Origin: an uncultured Pelagibacteraceae bacterium
GTDB lineage: Bacteria; Pseudomonadota; Alphaproteobacteria; Pelagibacterales; Pelagibacteraceae
Direction: 5' to 3'
Length of the DNA: 64,000 bases
NCBI GenBank assembly: GCA_902632545.1
Contig: CACPCX010000005.1
Span: 28,662-92,661, forward strand
Below the pieces are notes generated by a model, which made no database searches, was not told where the DNA came from, and saw nothing but the letters and a program-made list of their open reading frames with translations. Made by a program: the position numbers and the translations under genes. Below are positions 1 to 15,470 of the stretch, one piece after another. How positions within the stretch are numbered: the stretch's first letter is position 1; each line of letters starts with the position of its first letter.

Positions 1-2
1 AT

Positions 3-1843
3 AAAGCTGCAAAAGAAATGCAAAATAGAGTAAGTAGAATACTTGGCTCTACTGCTGTGGGACTTTCTTGGTTAGGCACATTTCATTCGATTTGTGCAAA
101 ACTATTAAGAAAGCATGCATCAGCGGCAAATCTTAATTCAAATTTTACAATTATAGATACAGACGACCAGATCAGACTTATCAAAAATATTTGTAAAGCA
201 GAAAATATTGACACCAAACAATTATCACCGAAATTTATCTTAGCAATAATCGATCGCTGGAAAAATAAAGGATTTTATCCTAATGAAGTAATAATAAATA
301 AAAAAGATCTTTATGAAAAAACAATTCTTCCACTCTATAAAATTTATCAACAAAAATTAACGGACCTTAATTCTTGTGACTTTGGTGATCTTATATTGCA
401 TGCTGTAAAAATTTTGGAATTCAATTCAGACATTAGAGAAATATATTCAAAAAATTTTAAATATATTCTTGTCGATGAATATCAAGATACAAATTTTATT
501 CAAAGTAAATGGCTTAATCTCCTTTCAGAAAAAAATAAAAATATTTGCTGTGTAGGGGATGATGATCAATCAATTTATAGTTGGAGGGGTGCAGAAATAA
601 AAAATTTTTTAGAATTTGATCAAGTTTATAAAAATACAAAAGTAATAAGATTAGAGCAAAATTATAGATCTTCTCAGAATATTTTATCTGTGGCTTCAGA
701 CCTTATTTCTAACAATCAAAATAGAGTTGGGAAAACATTGATTACTACAATGGAAGAGGGTGATCCAGTGCAATTAAACTGTTTTAAAAATGGTAAAGAT
801 GAAGCAATAGGGATTTCTGATGAAATTGAAAAAAAAGTTAAAAAAAAGTTCTCCTATAACAATATTGCAATTTTAGTTAGAGCTATTTTTCAAACACGTG
901 AATTTGAGGAAAGATTTCTTAAAATTGGTATGCCTTATAGAATATTGGGTGGTACAAAATTTTATGAAAGAGCTGAAATTAAAGATTGCGTTGCATACTT
1001 GAGATTAATTCATCAAGAGAGAGATGACTTAGCTTTTGAAAGAATAGTGAATAACCCTAAGAGATCGATAGGTGATAGTACTTTAAAAAATATTCATGAA
1101 TTTGCTAAGGAAAATAATTTAAATTTAGAAAGAGCATCAATAAAAATGCTTGAACAAAATTTAATTAAACCAAAAGCTAAAATTGGTCTTAGTTTATTTA
1201 TCAATTCTTTGATGAAGTGGAGAAACGATTTAATAGTAAAAAAATCGAGTCATATAAAATTATTACAAATTGTTTTGGATGAGTCGGGATATTCAGCAAT
1301 GCTTAAAAATAAAAAAGACTTGGATAATGAAAATAGATTAGAAAACATTAAAGAGTTATTAAGTGCGATGAAAGAATTTGACAATTTAGAAAGTTTTTTA
1401 GAACACGTTTCTTTAGCAACGTCTGTAGATCAAGAATGGGATGGCGAAAAAATTAACATGATGACTATGCATGCGGCAAAAGGTTTGGAGTTTGATGTTG
1501 TATTTTTACCTGGATGGGAAGAAGGATTGTTTCCACACCAAAAATCTATTGAAGAAAAAGGTCAAAATGGCCTAGAGGAAGAGAGACGGTTAGCATATGT
1601 AGGAATCACAAGAGCAAAGAAAAAAGCTATAATTTCTTTTTCAATGAATAGATTTTATCAAGGAGATTGGATTGATAGTATGGCTTCAAGATTTGTTGAT
1701 GAGCTTCCGGAAAAACATTTAGAAAAAAACTCCTTTTTTGATGAGGAAATTAATAATGATGATGATTTTGATTTTAATCAAGATTTTGAAATTGAGGAGG
1801 GTACAAGAAGTCCAGGCTGGATAAGATATCAAAAGAGAATTAA

Positions 1844-1847
<4 letters not shown>
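3..1847 (+). CDS. uvrD: UvrD/PcrA-type ATP-dependent DNA helicase, 5' partial (frame stays open to window start)
   Basis: Motifs GTFHSICAKLLR, VDEYQDTN, GDDDQSIYSWRGA, QNYRSS, TMHAAKGLEFDVVFLPGWEEGLFPH, EERRLAYVGITRAKK; upstream in-frame codons KAAKE precede the listed Met. Confidence 0.93.
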
Positions 1848-6398
<4,551 letters not shown>

Positions 6399-6457
6399 AA
6401 AACAAAATATAGGCTTAATATATAGATTTCATCAATAATTTTAAAGTTCTATATATT

Positions 6458-7378
6458 CTAAGCTATAGATTTTAATAAACTTCTGTTAATTAAATTATGA
6501 GGTAAATTACGTTCTTTGATTTCAATTATTGAAAAATTTTCACTATTTTTAAATACTTTTTTTAATAATTCATTTGTAAGGAAATGTCCTCCTTTAGAAC
6601 AATGAACACTTCCAACAATTCTATAACCAGAAGTAAATAAATCTCCAATACAATCCAGGATTTTATGATTTACAAATTCTTTTTCATTTCTCAAACCATT
6701 GTCATTTAGTATTTTATCACCCTTAACAACAACAGCATTTTCCAAACTTCCACCTTTAGCTAATCCAATTTTTTTAATTGCTTCAATGTCTTCAAACAAA
6801 CAAAACGTCCTTGAATTAAATATCTCCTCTAAATTATCTTCATATACATTAATTTTATTTCTTTGATTTCCAATTACTGGATTATTGTAATTTAGTTCAA
6901 AATCTATATCCAAACTTAATGTTGAAGGTTTAATTGATATAATTCTTTCTTCATCTTTATATTCAACTTTTTTATTTATTTTTATTATTTTTATGGGTGC
7001 TTCGCTAATTTCAAAACCTCCTGGGATTATTTTTTCAATAAACTCTTTCGCAGATCCATCAAGGATCGGGACTTCTTCATTATTTATTTCAATAATTGCG
7101 TTATCTATTCCGAGGCCAAATAAAGCCCCCATCAAATGTTCTATTGTGGAAATTTTTACACCAAATTCATTTGCAATAGTTGTATTGAGTGAGGTATTAC
7201 ATACGTTCATAAAATTTGGATAAACTAAATTATTTGTTTTTAGATCTACTCTTTTAAAGACTATTCCTATATCTGGTCCAGCTGGCTTTATGCAGACGCT
7301 CACATTTAAACCTGTATGTAGGCCAATCCCCTCAAATGAAATTGGATTTTTTAATGTTTTTTGAGTTAAGTAAGACAC
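6458..7378 (-). CDS. lpxC: UDP-3-O-acyl-N-acetylglucosamine deacetylase
   Basis: QKTLKNPISFEGIGLHTG, STIEHLMGALFGLGIDNA, EVPILDGSA, FVNHKILDCIGD motifs. Confidence 0.96.
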   Translation of the reverse strand: MSYLTQKTLKNPISFEGIGLHTGLNVSVCIKPAGPDIGIVFKRVDLKTNNLVYPNFMNVCNTSLNTTIANEFGVKISTIEHLMGALFGLGIDNAIIEINNEEVPILDGSAKEFIEKIIPGGFEISEAPIKIIKINKKVEYKDEERIISIKPSTLSLDIDFELNYNNPVIGNQRNKINVYEDNLEEIFNSRTFCLFEDIEAIKKIGLAKGGSLENAVVVKGDKILNDNGLRNEKEFVNHKILDCIGDLFTSGYRIVGSVHCSKGGHFLTNELLKKVFKNSENFSIIEIKERNLPHNLINRSLLKSIA

Positions 7379-7442
7379 TCAGGTGTTATAGATTGATCAA
7401 GGAATATTAAGAAAACAACAAATGTTACAAGAAAAAACAGTT

Positions 7443-8147
7443 TTAGCTAAATAATTGAAAAAATTTTTCAAAAAATCCTTTATTTATTGTATTTTTTGGG
7501 ACTAACTTAACCTCATTTTCATTTATTCCATTAATTATCTCATAAACCATAACGGGAAATTCGTTTCTTTTTCCTTGAAAATAATTTTCAACATAAATCC
7601 CACTTATATATTTACTAATTTTAATTTGATATTTTCCTAATATTTTTTCTAATTGAAAAGATAATTTATTAGAAACTGATATGAATTTAATTTCTAAACC
7701 AAAATCATTAGTTGGCAAATTTTTTTGAAATTTCAAATAAGTTTTTCCATTAATTAAATAATTTTGAATAATTATATGAATAATTTTTTGATCTTGGTAA
7801 GTTTCTTTAAACAAATCCTTAGCTTCTACAATTATGCTTTCTAAATTTTTAAAATTTAAATTTTTAATATAATTTTTTTTTTTAATTCCTATATTTAGAT
7901 CTTTGATTTCTTCACTATCAACAACTACAATTATATTATTTATAAACTTAGAAGTTAATTTTTCAATTTTAAATATATTATTCTCAAGGAATTCACTTAA
8001 AGAATTTAAATCTAAAGTTCCAGATTTATTATTAAATTCAAACTCTTGACTATATATTTTTTTTAAGTTTTTTTTATCAAATAAACAAATTATAAATTTA
8101 TGATTAGTGATAATTAGATATGTATCAAGATCAAATTCTTTAGTCAT
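7443..8147 (-). CDS. ftsA: Short, divergent FtsA-like cell division protein (234 aa)
   Basis: Position between ftsQ and lpxC; SHS2/1C-like stretch IIHIIIQNYLINGKTYL...GLEIKFISVSNKLSFQLEKILGKYQIKISKYISGIYVENY; C-terminal amphipathic-looking FFEKFFQLF. Confidence 0.65.
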   Translation of the reverse strand: MTKEFDLDTYLIITNHKFIICLFDKKNLKKIYSQEFEFNNKSGTLDLNSLSEFLENNIFKIEKLTSKFINNIIVVVDSEEIKDLNIGIKKKNYIKNLNFKNLESIIVEAKDLFKETYQDQKIIHIIIQNYLINGKTYLKFQKNLPTNDFGLEIKFISVSNKLSFQLEKILGKYQIKISKYISGIYVENYFQGKRNEFPVMVYEIINGINENEVKLVPKNTINKGFFEKFFQLFS

Positions 8148-8811
8148 TAAGTATTATTTGATTTTTGATTCTTAAATCTATTATACCAAAGTCATCAATA
8201 TTATTATTTTTCATAAAATCAAATGCATAATCTAATGAATCATTAATCTGATTTTCAGGTAATTTAATTAAAATTTTATTTTTAAGCTGCAAATCCCATC
8301 TTCCTGAAGGAAAAAAATAAAAATTTTCAAATTCTTCATAAGAAAATTTTGACTCAGCAATTTTTTTTTTTAAATTTAAAAAATCATTATTATGAGGATT
8401 GCCGAATATAAAAGGCAATCTTATTTTAGAAAAATTATACTCAGATAACTTTCCATTAGATCCTATGTATAATGTTTTTCCTTCTTTATTTAATTTTGCT
8501 AAAAGTTTTGTTTTTATAATTTTTATATTGATAGATGATGGGTAAATTTTAATAACTTCATAATTTTGTACTAAATTATTTGAGTCAATTATTTGAGATA
8601 ATTTAAATTTATTTAGCAAGAATATATTATTTAAATTTAAATTTTTTATTTTTTTTTTTAATTCTGAGTTTTCCAAATTAGTAAGACCTGAAATTTCTAT
8701 ATTTCTTATTTTAAAAATTTCATAATCATTTAATTTAAAGTTAGTGATTGATCCAACCAAAATCATTAAAAAAAGGTATATAAAAATCTTTTTACCTTTT
8801 TGTTGATGCAT
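8140..8811 (-). CDS. ftsQ: Cell division protein FtsQ (POTRA domain)
   Basis: N-terminal TM, POTRA-like IRNIEISGLTNLENSELKKKI, position after ddl. Confidence 0.8.
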   Translation of the reverse strand: MHQQKGKKIFIYLFLMILVGSITNFKLNDYEIFKIRNIEISGLTNLENSELKKKIKNLNLNNIFLLNKFKLSQIIDSNNLVQNYEVIKIYPSSINIKIIKTKLLAKLNKEGKTLYIGSNGKLSEYNFSKIRLPFIFGNPHNNDFLNLKKKIAESKFSYEEFENFYFFPSGRWDLQLKNKILIKLPENQINDSLDYAFDFMKNNNIDDFGIIDLRIKNQIILND

Positions 8812-9706
8812 CTTTTAAAATCCATTCTATAAGTTTTAAAAAGTTTATACCTTTATGCTCGGCTATTTCTGGAACGAGAGATAGCTTTGTCATACCAGGT
8901 TGGGTATTTATTTCTAATAAAAAAAATTTTCCTTGATAATATTTAAAATCAGATCTTGTAACCCCTTTACAACCAATTACTTTATGTGCTTTAAGAGCGA
9001 TATTCATTATTTGACTGAACTTTTTTTTCGATAAATTAACAGGTATAATATGTTCAGTTTTTGCGCTAGAATTATATTTAGCTTTATAATCATAAAATTT
9101 TCTTTTTGGTTTAAGCTCAATTGCCCCTAACTTAGTCTTACCCATTATTGCAACTTGTATTTCTCTGCCACCAATAAACTCTTCAATCATTATTTTTTTG
9201 TAATTTCTAAGTTTTTTTACAATATTATTTAAATTTTTCTTGTCACAAATATAAACATTTACGCTTGAACCTTCATTTAAAGGTTTTACCACTACTGGAA
9301 AACTAAGTTTTTTTTCTATTTTCTTTATTAAATTTAGAACTCTCATATCGAATGAAAAAGTAAAAAATTTAGGAGTTTTTATTTTATTTTTAATAAATAT
9401 TTTTTTTGAAATTTCTTTATCCATAGCTATAGATGATGGAATTACACCTGAATGAGTATAAGGAATATTAAATTGTTCTAAAATAGTTTGTATATATCCG
9501 TCTTCACCAAATTGACCATGCAGCGCATTAAAAATTACGTTAGGTTTAAAGTTTTTGATATTTTTTTCTAGATTATTATCTGGTTCAGATATTTTAACTT
9601 TATAACCATTTTTTTTTAATTCTTTAGCAACTTGTAACCCTGTATCAAGACTAATTAACCTCTCTTTAGAGATACCTCCAGATAGTATAAGTACTTTTTT
9701 TTTCAA
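8792..9706 (-). CDS. ddl: D-alanine--D-alanine ligase
   Basis: ATP-grasp motifs, NALHGQFGEDGYIQ, PVVVKPLNEGSSVNV, LLEINTQPGMT. Confidence 0.96.
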   Translation of the reverse strand: MKKKVLILSGGISKERLISLDTGLQVAKELKKNGYKVKISEPDNNLEKNIKNFKPNVIFNALHGQFGEDGYIQTILEQFNIPYTHSGVIPSSIAMDKEISKKIFIKNKIKTPKFFTFSFDMRVLNLIKKIEKKLSFPVVVKPLNEGSSVNVYICDKKNLNNIVKKLRNYKKIMIEEFIGGREIQVAIMGKTKLGAIELKPKRKFYDYKAKYNSSAKTEHIIPVNLSKKKFSQIMNIALKAHKVIGCKGVTRSDFKYYQGKFFLLEINTQPGMTKLSLVPEIAEHKGINFLKLIEWILKDASTKR

Positions 9707-9707
9707 T

Positions 9708-10613
9708 TTATTCTAATATTTTTATTTCTGTTTCTATCTTAATTCCTGTTTTTTTAAGAACACTCTCTGAGACAAAATCTATTAAGTTTTTCATATCTTC
9801 AAATTTAGCATTACCCTTATTTACAAAAAAATTACAGTGTTTTTCGGAAATACATGCGTCTCCAAAAGATTTTTTAAGTGAAACAGATTCTTTGATTAAT
9901 TGCCAAACTTTTTTATCTGATTGACCTACAGGATTTTTAAAAGTGCTTCCACTAGTCTTAATTTTGGTTGGTTGAGCTTTTTCTTTTTTCTCCTTGAGTA
10001 ACTGTATTTCATTTTTGATAATATCTTTATCTTTTTTAAATCCTTTAAATGATGCGCTTAAGAAAATAAGATCATCTGATAATCCACTATCTCTATATTT
10101 AAAATTTATATCTTTACTAGGTATTGTAATTACTTGTCCTGATTTATTCAGTGCCTGGATAGAAATTAAAATATCTTTAAACTCTCTTTTGAAGCAACCA
10201 GCATTCATTTTAATTCCACCACCTATTGTACCAGGTATACATGACAGAAATTCAAAACCACCTAAACTATTTTCCATTGCAAATTCTGATAATGATTTAT
10301 CTGTAACTGCGCTACCTGCTATAATTATTTCTTCATTTAATAATGAAATATTATTAAAATTATTTGTGAGTTTGATGACGACTCCATTAAATTGTTTGTC
10401 AGTAATTAAGGTATTTGAGCCAGCTCCTAAAACAAATATCTTTTCTTTATTTTGAATTTTTTTAAGGAATTTTATTAATTCTTTTAAGTTATCAGCTTTA
10501 TAGAAAGCTTTTGTTTTTCCACCTATATTAAACCAATTTTTTTTTTTTAAATCATAATCTAATTTTAAATTATTACTAAATTCTGAAATTAAATCTTTTA
10601 AATCAATTTTCAT
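9708..10613 (-). CDS. murB: UDP-N-acetylenolpyruvoylglucosamine reductase
   Basis: NWFNIGGKT, LGAGSNTLI, FLSCIPGTIGGGIKMNAG, SGSTFKNP. Confidence 0.96.
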   Translation of the reverse strand: MKIDLKDLISEFSNNLKLDYDLKKKNWFNIGGKTKAFYKADNLKELIKFLKKIQNKEKIFVLGAGSNTLITDKQFNGVVIKLTNNFNNISLLNEEIIIAGSAVTDKSLSEFAMENSLGGFEFLSCIPGTIGGGIKMNAGCFKREFKDILISIQALNKSGQVITIPSKDINFKYRDSGLSDDLIFLSASFKGFKKDKDIIKNEIQLLKEKKEKAQPTKIKTSGSTFKNPVGQSDKKVWQLIKESVSLKKSFGDACISEKHCNFFVNKGNAKFEDMKNLIDFVSESVLKKTGIKIETEIKILE

Positions 10614-12007
10614 GACAATAATTCAGGTAATTCTCGCATCCAACTTGAGATAGTTCCTGCACCCATTCCTATAACAATTTTTTTTCCATATATATTTGCT
10701 TTAATAAATTTTGCTAATTGAAAATTATCTTCTACCAAAAATAACTGAACTCTTGAATTTTTAATTATTTCTTTTGCAAAATTTATATAACTAAACCCAA
10801 GACTTAATTTTTCTCCTGCAGTATAAATTGGAAATAAAATAACTTTATCTGCATTTTTAAATGCAAAGGTAAATTCTTTTTTTAAATCTTTTAATCTTGA
10901 TATTCTATGTGGTTGAAAAATACATATTTTTTCATAGTCTTTATAAACATTTTTTACACCATCTAATACTTCTTTAATTTCTGTGGGATGGTGAGCATAA
11001 TCATCAAAAAAATCTACATTGTTAAAATTAAAAATTTTATTAAATCTTCTTTGAACTCCTTTAAAATTTTTTAGTCCTTTTTTTATAATTTTTATTGGAA
11101 GACCTACTGTTAAGCCTAATGCTGCTGCAGCTACAGAATTTTTAATATTATGAATTCCTAATAGAGGAATTTTAAATTTTTTAATTGATTGAATTTTTTT
11201 ATTAGGTAATTTTATTTTTAAATCAAACTCAGAAAATTCTCTTGACTGTTTTATATTTTGTATACAAAAATTTGATTTTCTATCTAAACCATAAGTATAG
11301 AAATTTTTGTTTTTTATATTTTTTATTAAATTTCTGTTATTGTTATTGTCTAAACAAATAAATGATTTTCCAAATGAAGGAACTTTATTAACAAAGTTTT
11401 CAAAATATTTGTTTAATTCATCCATAGTACCATAATAATCCATATGCTCTCGATCAATGTTGGTAATTATTGAATACGTGGGAGGTATAAAAATAAAACT
11501 TCCATCAGACTCGTCTGCCTCTAATATAGACCAATCACTTTTCCCAAGCTTTGCAGAATTGTTAATTGAATTTATAACCCCACCATTAATAATAGTAGGA
11601 TCAATTTTTGTTTCTTGAAATATAGATGCTATCAAAGATGTTGTTGTTGTTTTGCCGTGTGATCCAACTACTACAATATTTTTTGTTAAAGAAACAATGT
11701 TCGCTAGCATTTCTCCTCGTTTATAAATGGGTAATTGTTTTTTTTTAGCTTCAACAAGCTCTGGATTATTTTTTTTAATAGCTGAAGATACCACTAGTAT
11801 CGTTGCTTTATCTATATTTTGTTTTTTATGTCCAATATAAACTTTTATTTTTTGTTTTCTTAATCTTTCAATATTTTTATTATTTGAAATATCGCTTCCT
11901 TGAACTTTAAAACCTTTGCCTTTCATTATTAATGATAAGCCACTCATGCCTATTCCACCTATTCCAACAAAATGTATCAGTTCAGATTTTGCTAATTTAA
12001 TTTTCAT
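10610..12007 (-). CDS. murC: UDP-N-acetylmuramate--L-alanine ligase
   Basis: HFVGIGGIGMSGLS, VVGSHGKTTTTSLIA, DYAHHPTEIKEVL. Confidence 0.97.
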   Translation of the reverse strand: MKIKLAKSELIHFVGIGGIGMSGLSLIMKGKGFKVQGSDISNNKNIERLRKQKIKVYIGHKKQNIDKATILVVSSAIKKNNPELVEAKKKQLPIYKRGEMLANIVSLTKNIVVVGSHGKTTTTSLIASIFQETKIDPTIINGGVINSINNSAKLGKSDWSILEADESDGSFIFIPPTYSIITNIDREHMDYYGTMDELNKYFENFVNKVPSFGKSFICLDNNNNRNLIKNIKNKNFYTYGLDRKSNFCIQNIKQSREFSEFDLKIKLPNKKIQSIKKFKIPLLGIHNIKNSVAAAALGLTVGLPIKIIKKGLKNFKGVQRRFNKIFNFNNVDFFDDYAHHPTEIKEVLDGVKNVYKDYEKICIFQPHRISRLKDLKKEFTFAFKNADKVILFPIYTAGEKLSLGFSYINFAKEIIKNSRVQLFLVEDNFQLAKFIKANIYGKKIVIGMGAGTISSWMRELPELLS

Positions 12008-13061
12008 TAATAATTTTTAATATTTTTTGATTAACATTATTCCAAGTATTTTGATAATTTAATTTCATTAAATTATTTTTTTTTGTCATGTAATCTTGGT
12101 CTTTATTTGTCAATTCTAGTAAAAATTTCTCGAATTTTTGTTCATCAAATTTTTTTTGATCAATCATCCAACAACAATCCTGATCCTTGTAATATTTAGC
12201 ATTTTCATACTGATGATTGTCTTTTGATGACGGAAGGGGTATTGCTATAAATGGAATATTTAATAAAGCTAGCTCAGCTAAACTAGATGCACCCGCTCTT
12301 GTTATGCACAAATCACCTTGTTTTAAAACTTCATTAAGATTATGATCAAAACTAAATACTTTACTTTCAATATTATTATTGGAATAAAAATCTTTTAAAT
12401 AATTAATATTTTTTTCACTTGTTTGATGAATAATTTTTATAGAAATTGTTTTTGCTATACTTACAAAGGATTTATTTAAAAGCTCATCAAAAATTTTTGC
12501 ACCCTGACTACCTCCTATGATTATAATTGTGAATAAATTATCTTTTTTTAAGAAATTTTTTGTTTCATAATATTCTTTTCTTATCAAAGGTTTAATTGTA
12601 GCTATTTTTTCATTATTTCCATATGGCAAATTAATTAAATTCTTTGAATAACATATTAATTTTCGAGCAAAATTTAAAAAAAATCTATTTGCTCTTCCAA
12701 GAACCATATTTGGTTCAATTAAGAAAATTTCTATACCTAATATTTTTGCTGCTAAACAGAGTGGTAAAGACATATAACCACCTGTAGAAATTAAAATTGA
12801 AATATTATTTTTCTTTAAGATAAAAAAAGATTTAAGTGTCAAAAATAATATTTTTAATAATGAAAGAGGAAGTAGTAGATAATTATTCAATTTTGGGGTG
12901 TTGATTACTAATGCTTTGAAATTCTTATCTAAGTACACAATACCTCTTCTATCAGTAGAAATCAAAGTTTCATGAGTATTCTTCAAATGATTATAAATTG
13001 TAATTGCTGGTATAACATGACCTCCTGAACCACCTGTAGATATCAAAACTTTTTTTGTCAT
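11997..13061 (-). CDS. murG: Undecaprenyldiphospho-muramoylpentapeptide beta-N-acetylglucosaminyltransferase
   Basis: STGGSGGHVIPA, STGGYMSLP, IGGSQGAKIFDE, TRAGASSLAELA. Confidence 0.97.
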   Translation of the reverse strand: MTKKVLISTGGSGGHVIPAITIYNHLKNTHETLISTDRRGIVYLDKNFKALVINTPKLNNYLLLPLSLLKILFLTLKSFFILKKNNISILISTGGYMSLPLCLAAKILGIEIFLIEPNMVLGRANRFFLNFARKLICYSKNLINLPYGNNEKIATIKPLIRKEYYETKNFLKKDNLFTIIIIGGSQGAKIFDELLNKSFVSIAKTISIKIIHQTSEKNINYLKDFYSNNNIESKVFSFDHNLNEVLKQGDLCITRAGASSLAELALLNIPFIAIPLPSSKDNHQYENAKYYKDQDCCWMIDQKKFDEQKFEKFLLELTNKDQDYMTKKNNLMKLNYQNTWNNVNQKILKIINEN

Positions 13062-13063
13062 TT

Positions 13064-14185
13064 TTAAGTTATTTTTCTTTTTGTTAGATTTAAAATTATA
13101 CCAGCTAAGATTGAGGTACTTATTATAGATGAACCTCCATAACTTAAAAAAGGTAATGTCATTCCAGTAGTAGGAAATAATCTTATGTTAACACCAATAT
13201 GAATAGTGGCCTGCATAAGTATCAAACTTATAGATCCAATTAAAACAAGTTTAGCTTTATCGTTTGTTTCAAAACTTATTTTTTTAAAAACCATGTAAAT
13301 TAAGACTAAAAACAATAATAATATTAATATTATGGCAACAACACCAAACTCCTCAGAAATTACTGAAATAATGTAGTCAGTATGGGCTTCAGGAACTCTA
13401 TTTTTGAGAACTCCTTCACCTATGCCTTTTCCAAAGAAACCTCCACTTGTGATTGACTCCATTGCTTTATCAGATTGGAAATTATGAGTCCCTACTTCTC
13501 TATTAAAAAAAGAAAAAATACGTGCCTGAATATAATCAAACTTAGGAACATAAATAATAAGGTAAGCAAGAAATGATGTACCACTAACAAATATTGCTAA
13601 GAGAATATATATATTAATTCCTGAAATGAAGATTAAAACACCCCAAGAAAAAACTACCATTAATGTTTGACCAATATCTGGTTGAATTATTAAAAACAAA
13701 GAAATGACAGTTATTAAAATGGTTGATATAAAATACTTAAACAAAATATTTGATTGATTGTTACATAAAATAGTTGCTAAAATTATAATTAAAAATGGCT
13801 TTAAAACTTCTATTGGTTGAAATCTAGGTAAAAAAAATATTTCTATCCATCTTTTTGAACCTTTAACTTCAATTCCAATAAAAGGCACTAAAAATAATGA
13901 AATAAGAGAAATAAAAAAAAGAAAAATAGAATATTTATATAATTGATCTGAATTTAAAGAAGAAAATATAAAAATGAGAGTTATTCCAATTAAAACATAA
14001 ATCAAATGTTTAAAAAAAAAGAAATAACTATTGGTATCTAATTTGTCTGAAGCGATTAACGAGGTTGAAACTAAAGAAAAAAATAAACCAATAGCGAATA
14101 ATAGGCTTATTATTGCAAAGATAGATTTATCTATGTTTTTCCACCATTGATAATAAAATTTATAGATAGTACTATCGTTTTGCAT
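13064..14185 (-). CDS. ftsW: Lipid II polymerase/SEDS protein FtsW
   Basis: Multi-TM, KPFLIIILA, IQPDIGQT, VPEAHTDYIISVISEEFG, LPFLSYGGSS. Confidence 0.94.
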   Translation of the reverse strand: MQNDSTIYKFYYQWWKNIDKSIFAIISLLFAIGLFFSLVSTSLIASDKLDTNSYFFFFKHLIYVLIGITLIFIFSSLNSDQLYKYSIFLFFISLISLFLVPFIGIEVKGSKRWIEIFFLPRFQPIEVLKPFLIIILATILCNNQSNILFKYFISTILITVISLFLIIQPDIGQTLMVVFSWGVLIFISGINIYILLAIFVSGTSFLAYLIIYVPKFDYIQARIFSFFNREVGTHNFQSDKAMESITSGGFFGKGIGEGVLKNRVPEAHTDYIISVISEEFGVVAIILILLLFLVLIYMVFKKISFETNDKAKLVLIGSISLILMQATIHIGVNIRLFPTTGMTLPFLSYGGSSIISTSILAGIILNLTKRKIT

Positions 14186-15470
14186 TTGTATGCTTTTTAA
14201 TTAATTTATTAAAGAAAAATCCTCTCTCTTCAAAATTTTTAAAACTATCAAATGAAGCTCCGGCTGGGCTGAAGAAAATGATATTATTTATAAATTTTTG
14301 ATTATTAATTTCTGAAAAGATTACCTTTAGAGTCTCTTGTAAATTACTAAAGCTTCTTACCTTTAATTTATTTTTTAAAATCTTTGAAAATTTATTACGA
14401 TGTACCCCAAAAATAAATGCTCTAATATTTTTACAATTTGCTTTTGATAGTTTAAATTTATCCCCTTTTTTTGGAATTCCTCCCAAGATCCAATATATGT
14501 CATTTAAATTTTTTAACATACTTTCTGAAGAAGCAAAGCTTGTGGATTTTGAGTCATTAATTATTGTAAGATTTTTTCTATCAAATATAATTTGTTGTCT
14601 GTAATCTAGCCCTTTAAATTTATTAATAGTTTCAATTAATTTTTTATCATTAAGTTTTAACTTTGAGGCAATTTTAAATATGAATGATAAATTCTCCTTA
14701 TTACTATCAGAGATAAAATATTTATTAGTAATTTTATCAAATTTTTTATTTAAATTTGAGGTCCAAACTTTGTAAATTTTTGAACTATATTTATTTTTTT
14801 TTAATCTTTTAGTAATTAATTTGTCGTCTCTTTTTACGTAAGCAAAAGATCCTTTTGTTTGTGATTTTAATAATTTAAATTTAGCATTTACATAATTCTT
14901 TAAACTTTTGTGTCTTTCAATGTGATCTGAAGTAATATTTAAAATTAATGCGTATTTTGTTCTAAATATACTGCTGTAATCTAGCTGGTAAGAAGAAGCT
15001 TCAATTACAAAAATTGTTTTTTTAGTAATATTTTTCTCTGATAATACTGGATTGCCAATATTCCCAATAAGCCTTGAGTCTCTTTTTTGATCTATTAAAA
15101 CATTATGTAAAATTTGTGCTGTTGTAGATTTACCGTTAGTTCCAGTTATCGTAATACTTTCGTTGCTATAAAATGAAAACAAAACATCAAGGTCGGTATG
15201 GATTTTTGTAAAATTTTTCTTTAAAAAATTTGATAATTTACAATTTGAGATATCAATACCAGGACTAATAATAATTCTATCGAAATTAATTTTTTTAATT
15301 TGTTCTTGTCTAATTATATTTTTTTTGTGTTTTAAATTAATTTTTTGATTATCATCGAACAAATATACATCAGCCTTTTTTTTTAAAAACTTGTAAGATG
15401 AAATGCCACTTTTTCCTAAACCATAAATTAATATTTTTTTTCCTAAAAAAATATTGTTAAATATTTTCAT
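14172..15470 (-). CDS. murD: UDP-N-acetylmuramoylalanine--D-glutamate ligase; start taken at MKIFNNIFLGKKILIYG rather than the longer ORF start 15527
   Basis: KKILIYGLGKSGISS, ITGTNGKSTTAQ, NDSKSTSFASSESML; longer ORF would overlap mraY. Confidence 0.93.
   Translation of the reverse strand: MKIFNNIFLGKKILIYGLGKSGISSYKFLKKKADVYLFDDNQKINLKHKKNIIRQEQIKKINFDRIIISPGIDISNCKLSNFLKKNFTKIHTDLDVLFSFYSNESITITGTNGKSTTAQILHNVLIDQKRDSRLIGNIGNPVLSEKNITKKTIFVIEASSYQLDYSSIFRTKYALILNITSDHIERHKSLKNYVNAKFKLLKSQTKGSFAYVKRDDKLITKRLKKNKYSSKIYKVWTSNLNKKFDKITNKYFISDSNKENLSFIFKIASKLKLNDKKLIETINKFKGLDYRQQIIFDRKNLTIINDSKSTSFASSESMLKNLNDIYWILGGIPKKGDKFKLSKANCKNIRAFIFGVHRNKFSKILKNKLKVRSFSNLQETLKVIFSEINNQKFINNIIFFSPAGASFDSFKNFEERGFFFNKLIKKHTNAKR

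Noticed and set aside
9994-10455. 153-aa plus-strand ORF
   Set aside because: Antisense to murB, which has strong motifs; composition looks like reverse-complement coding.
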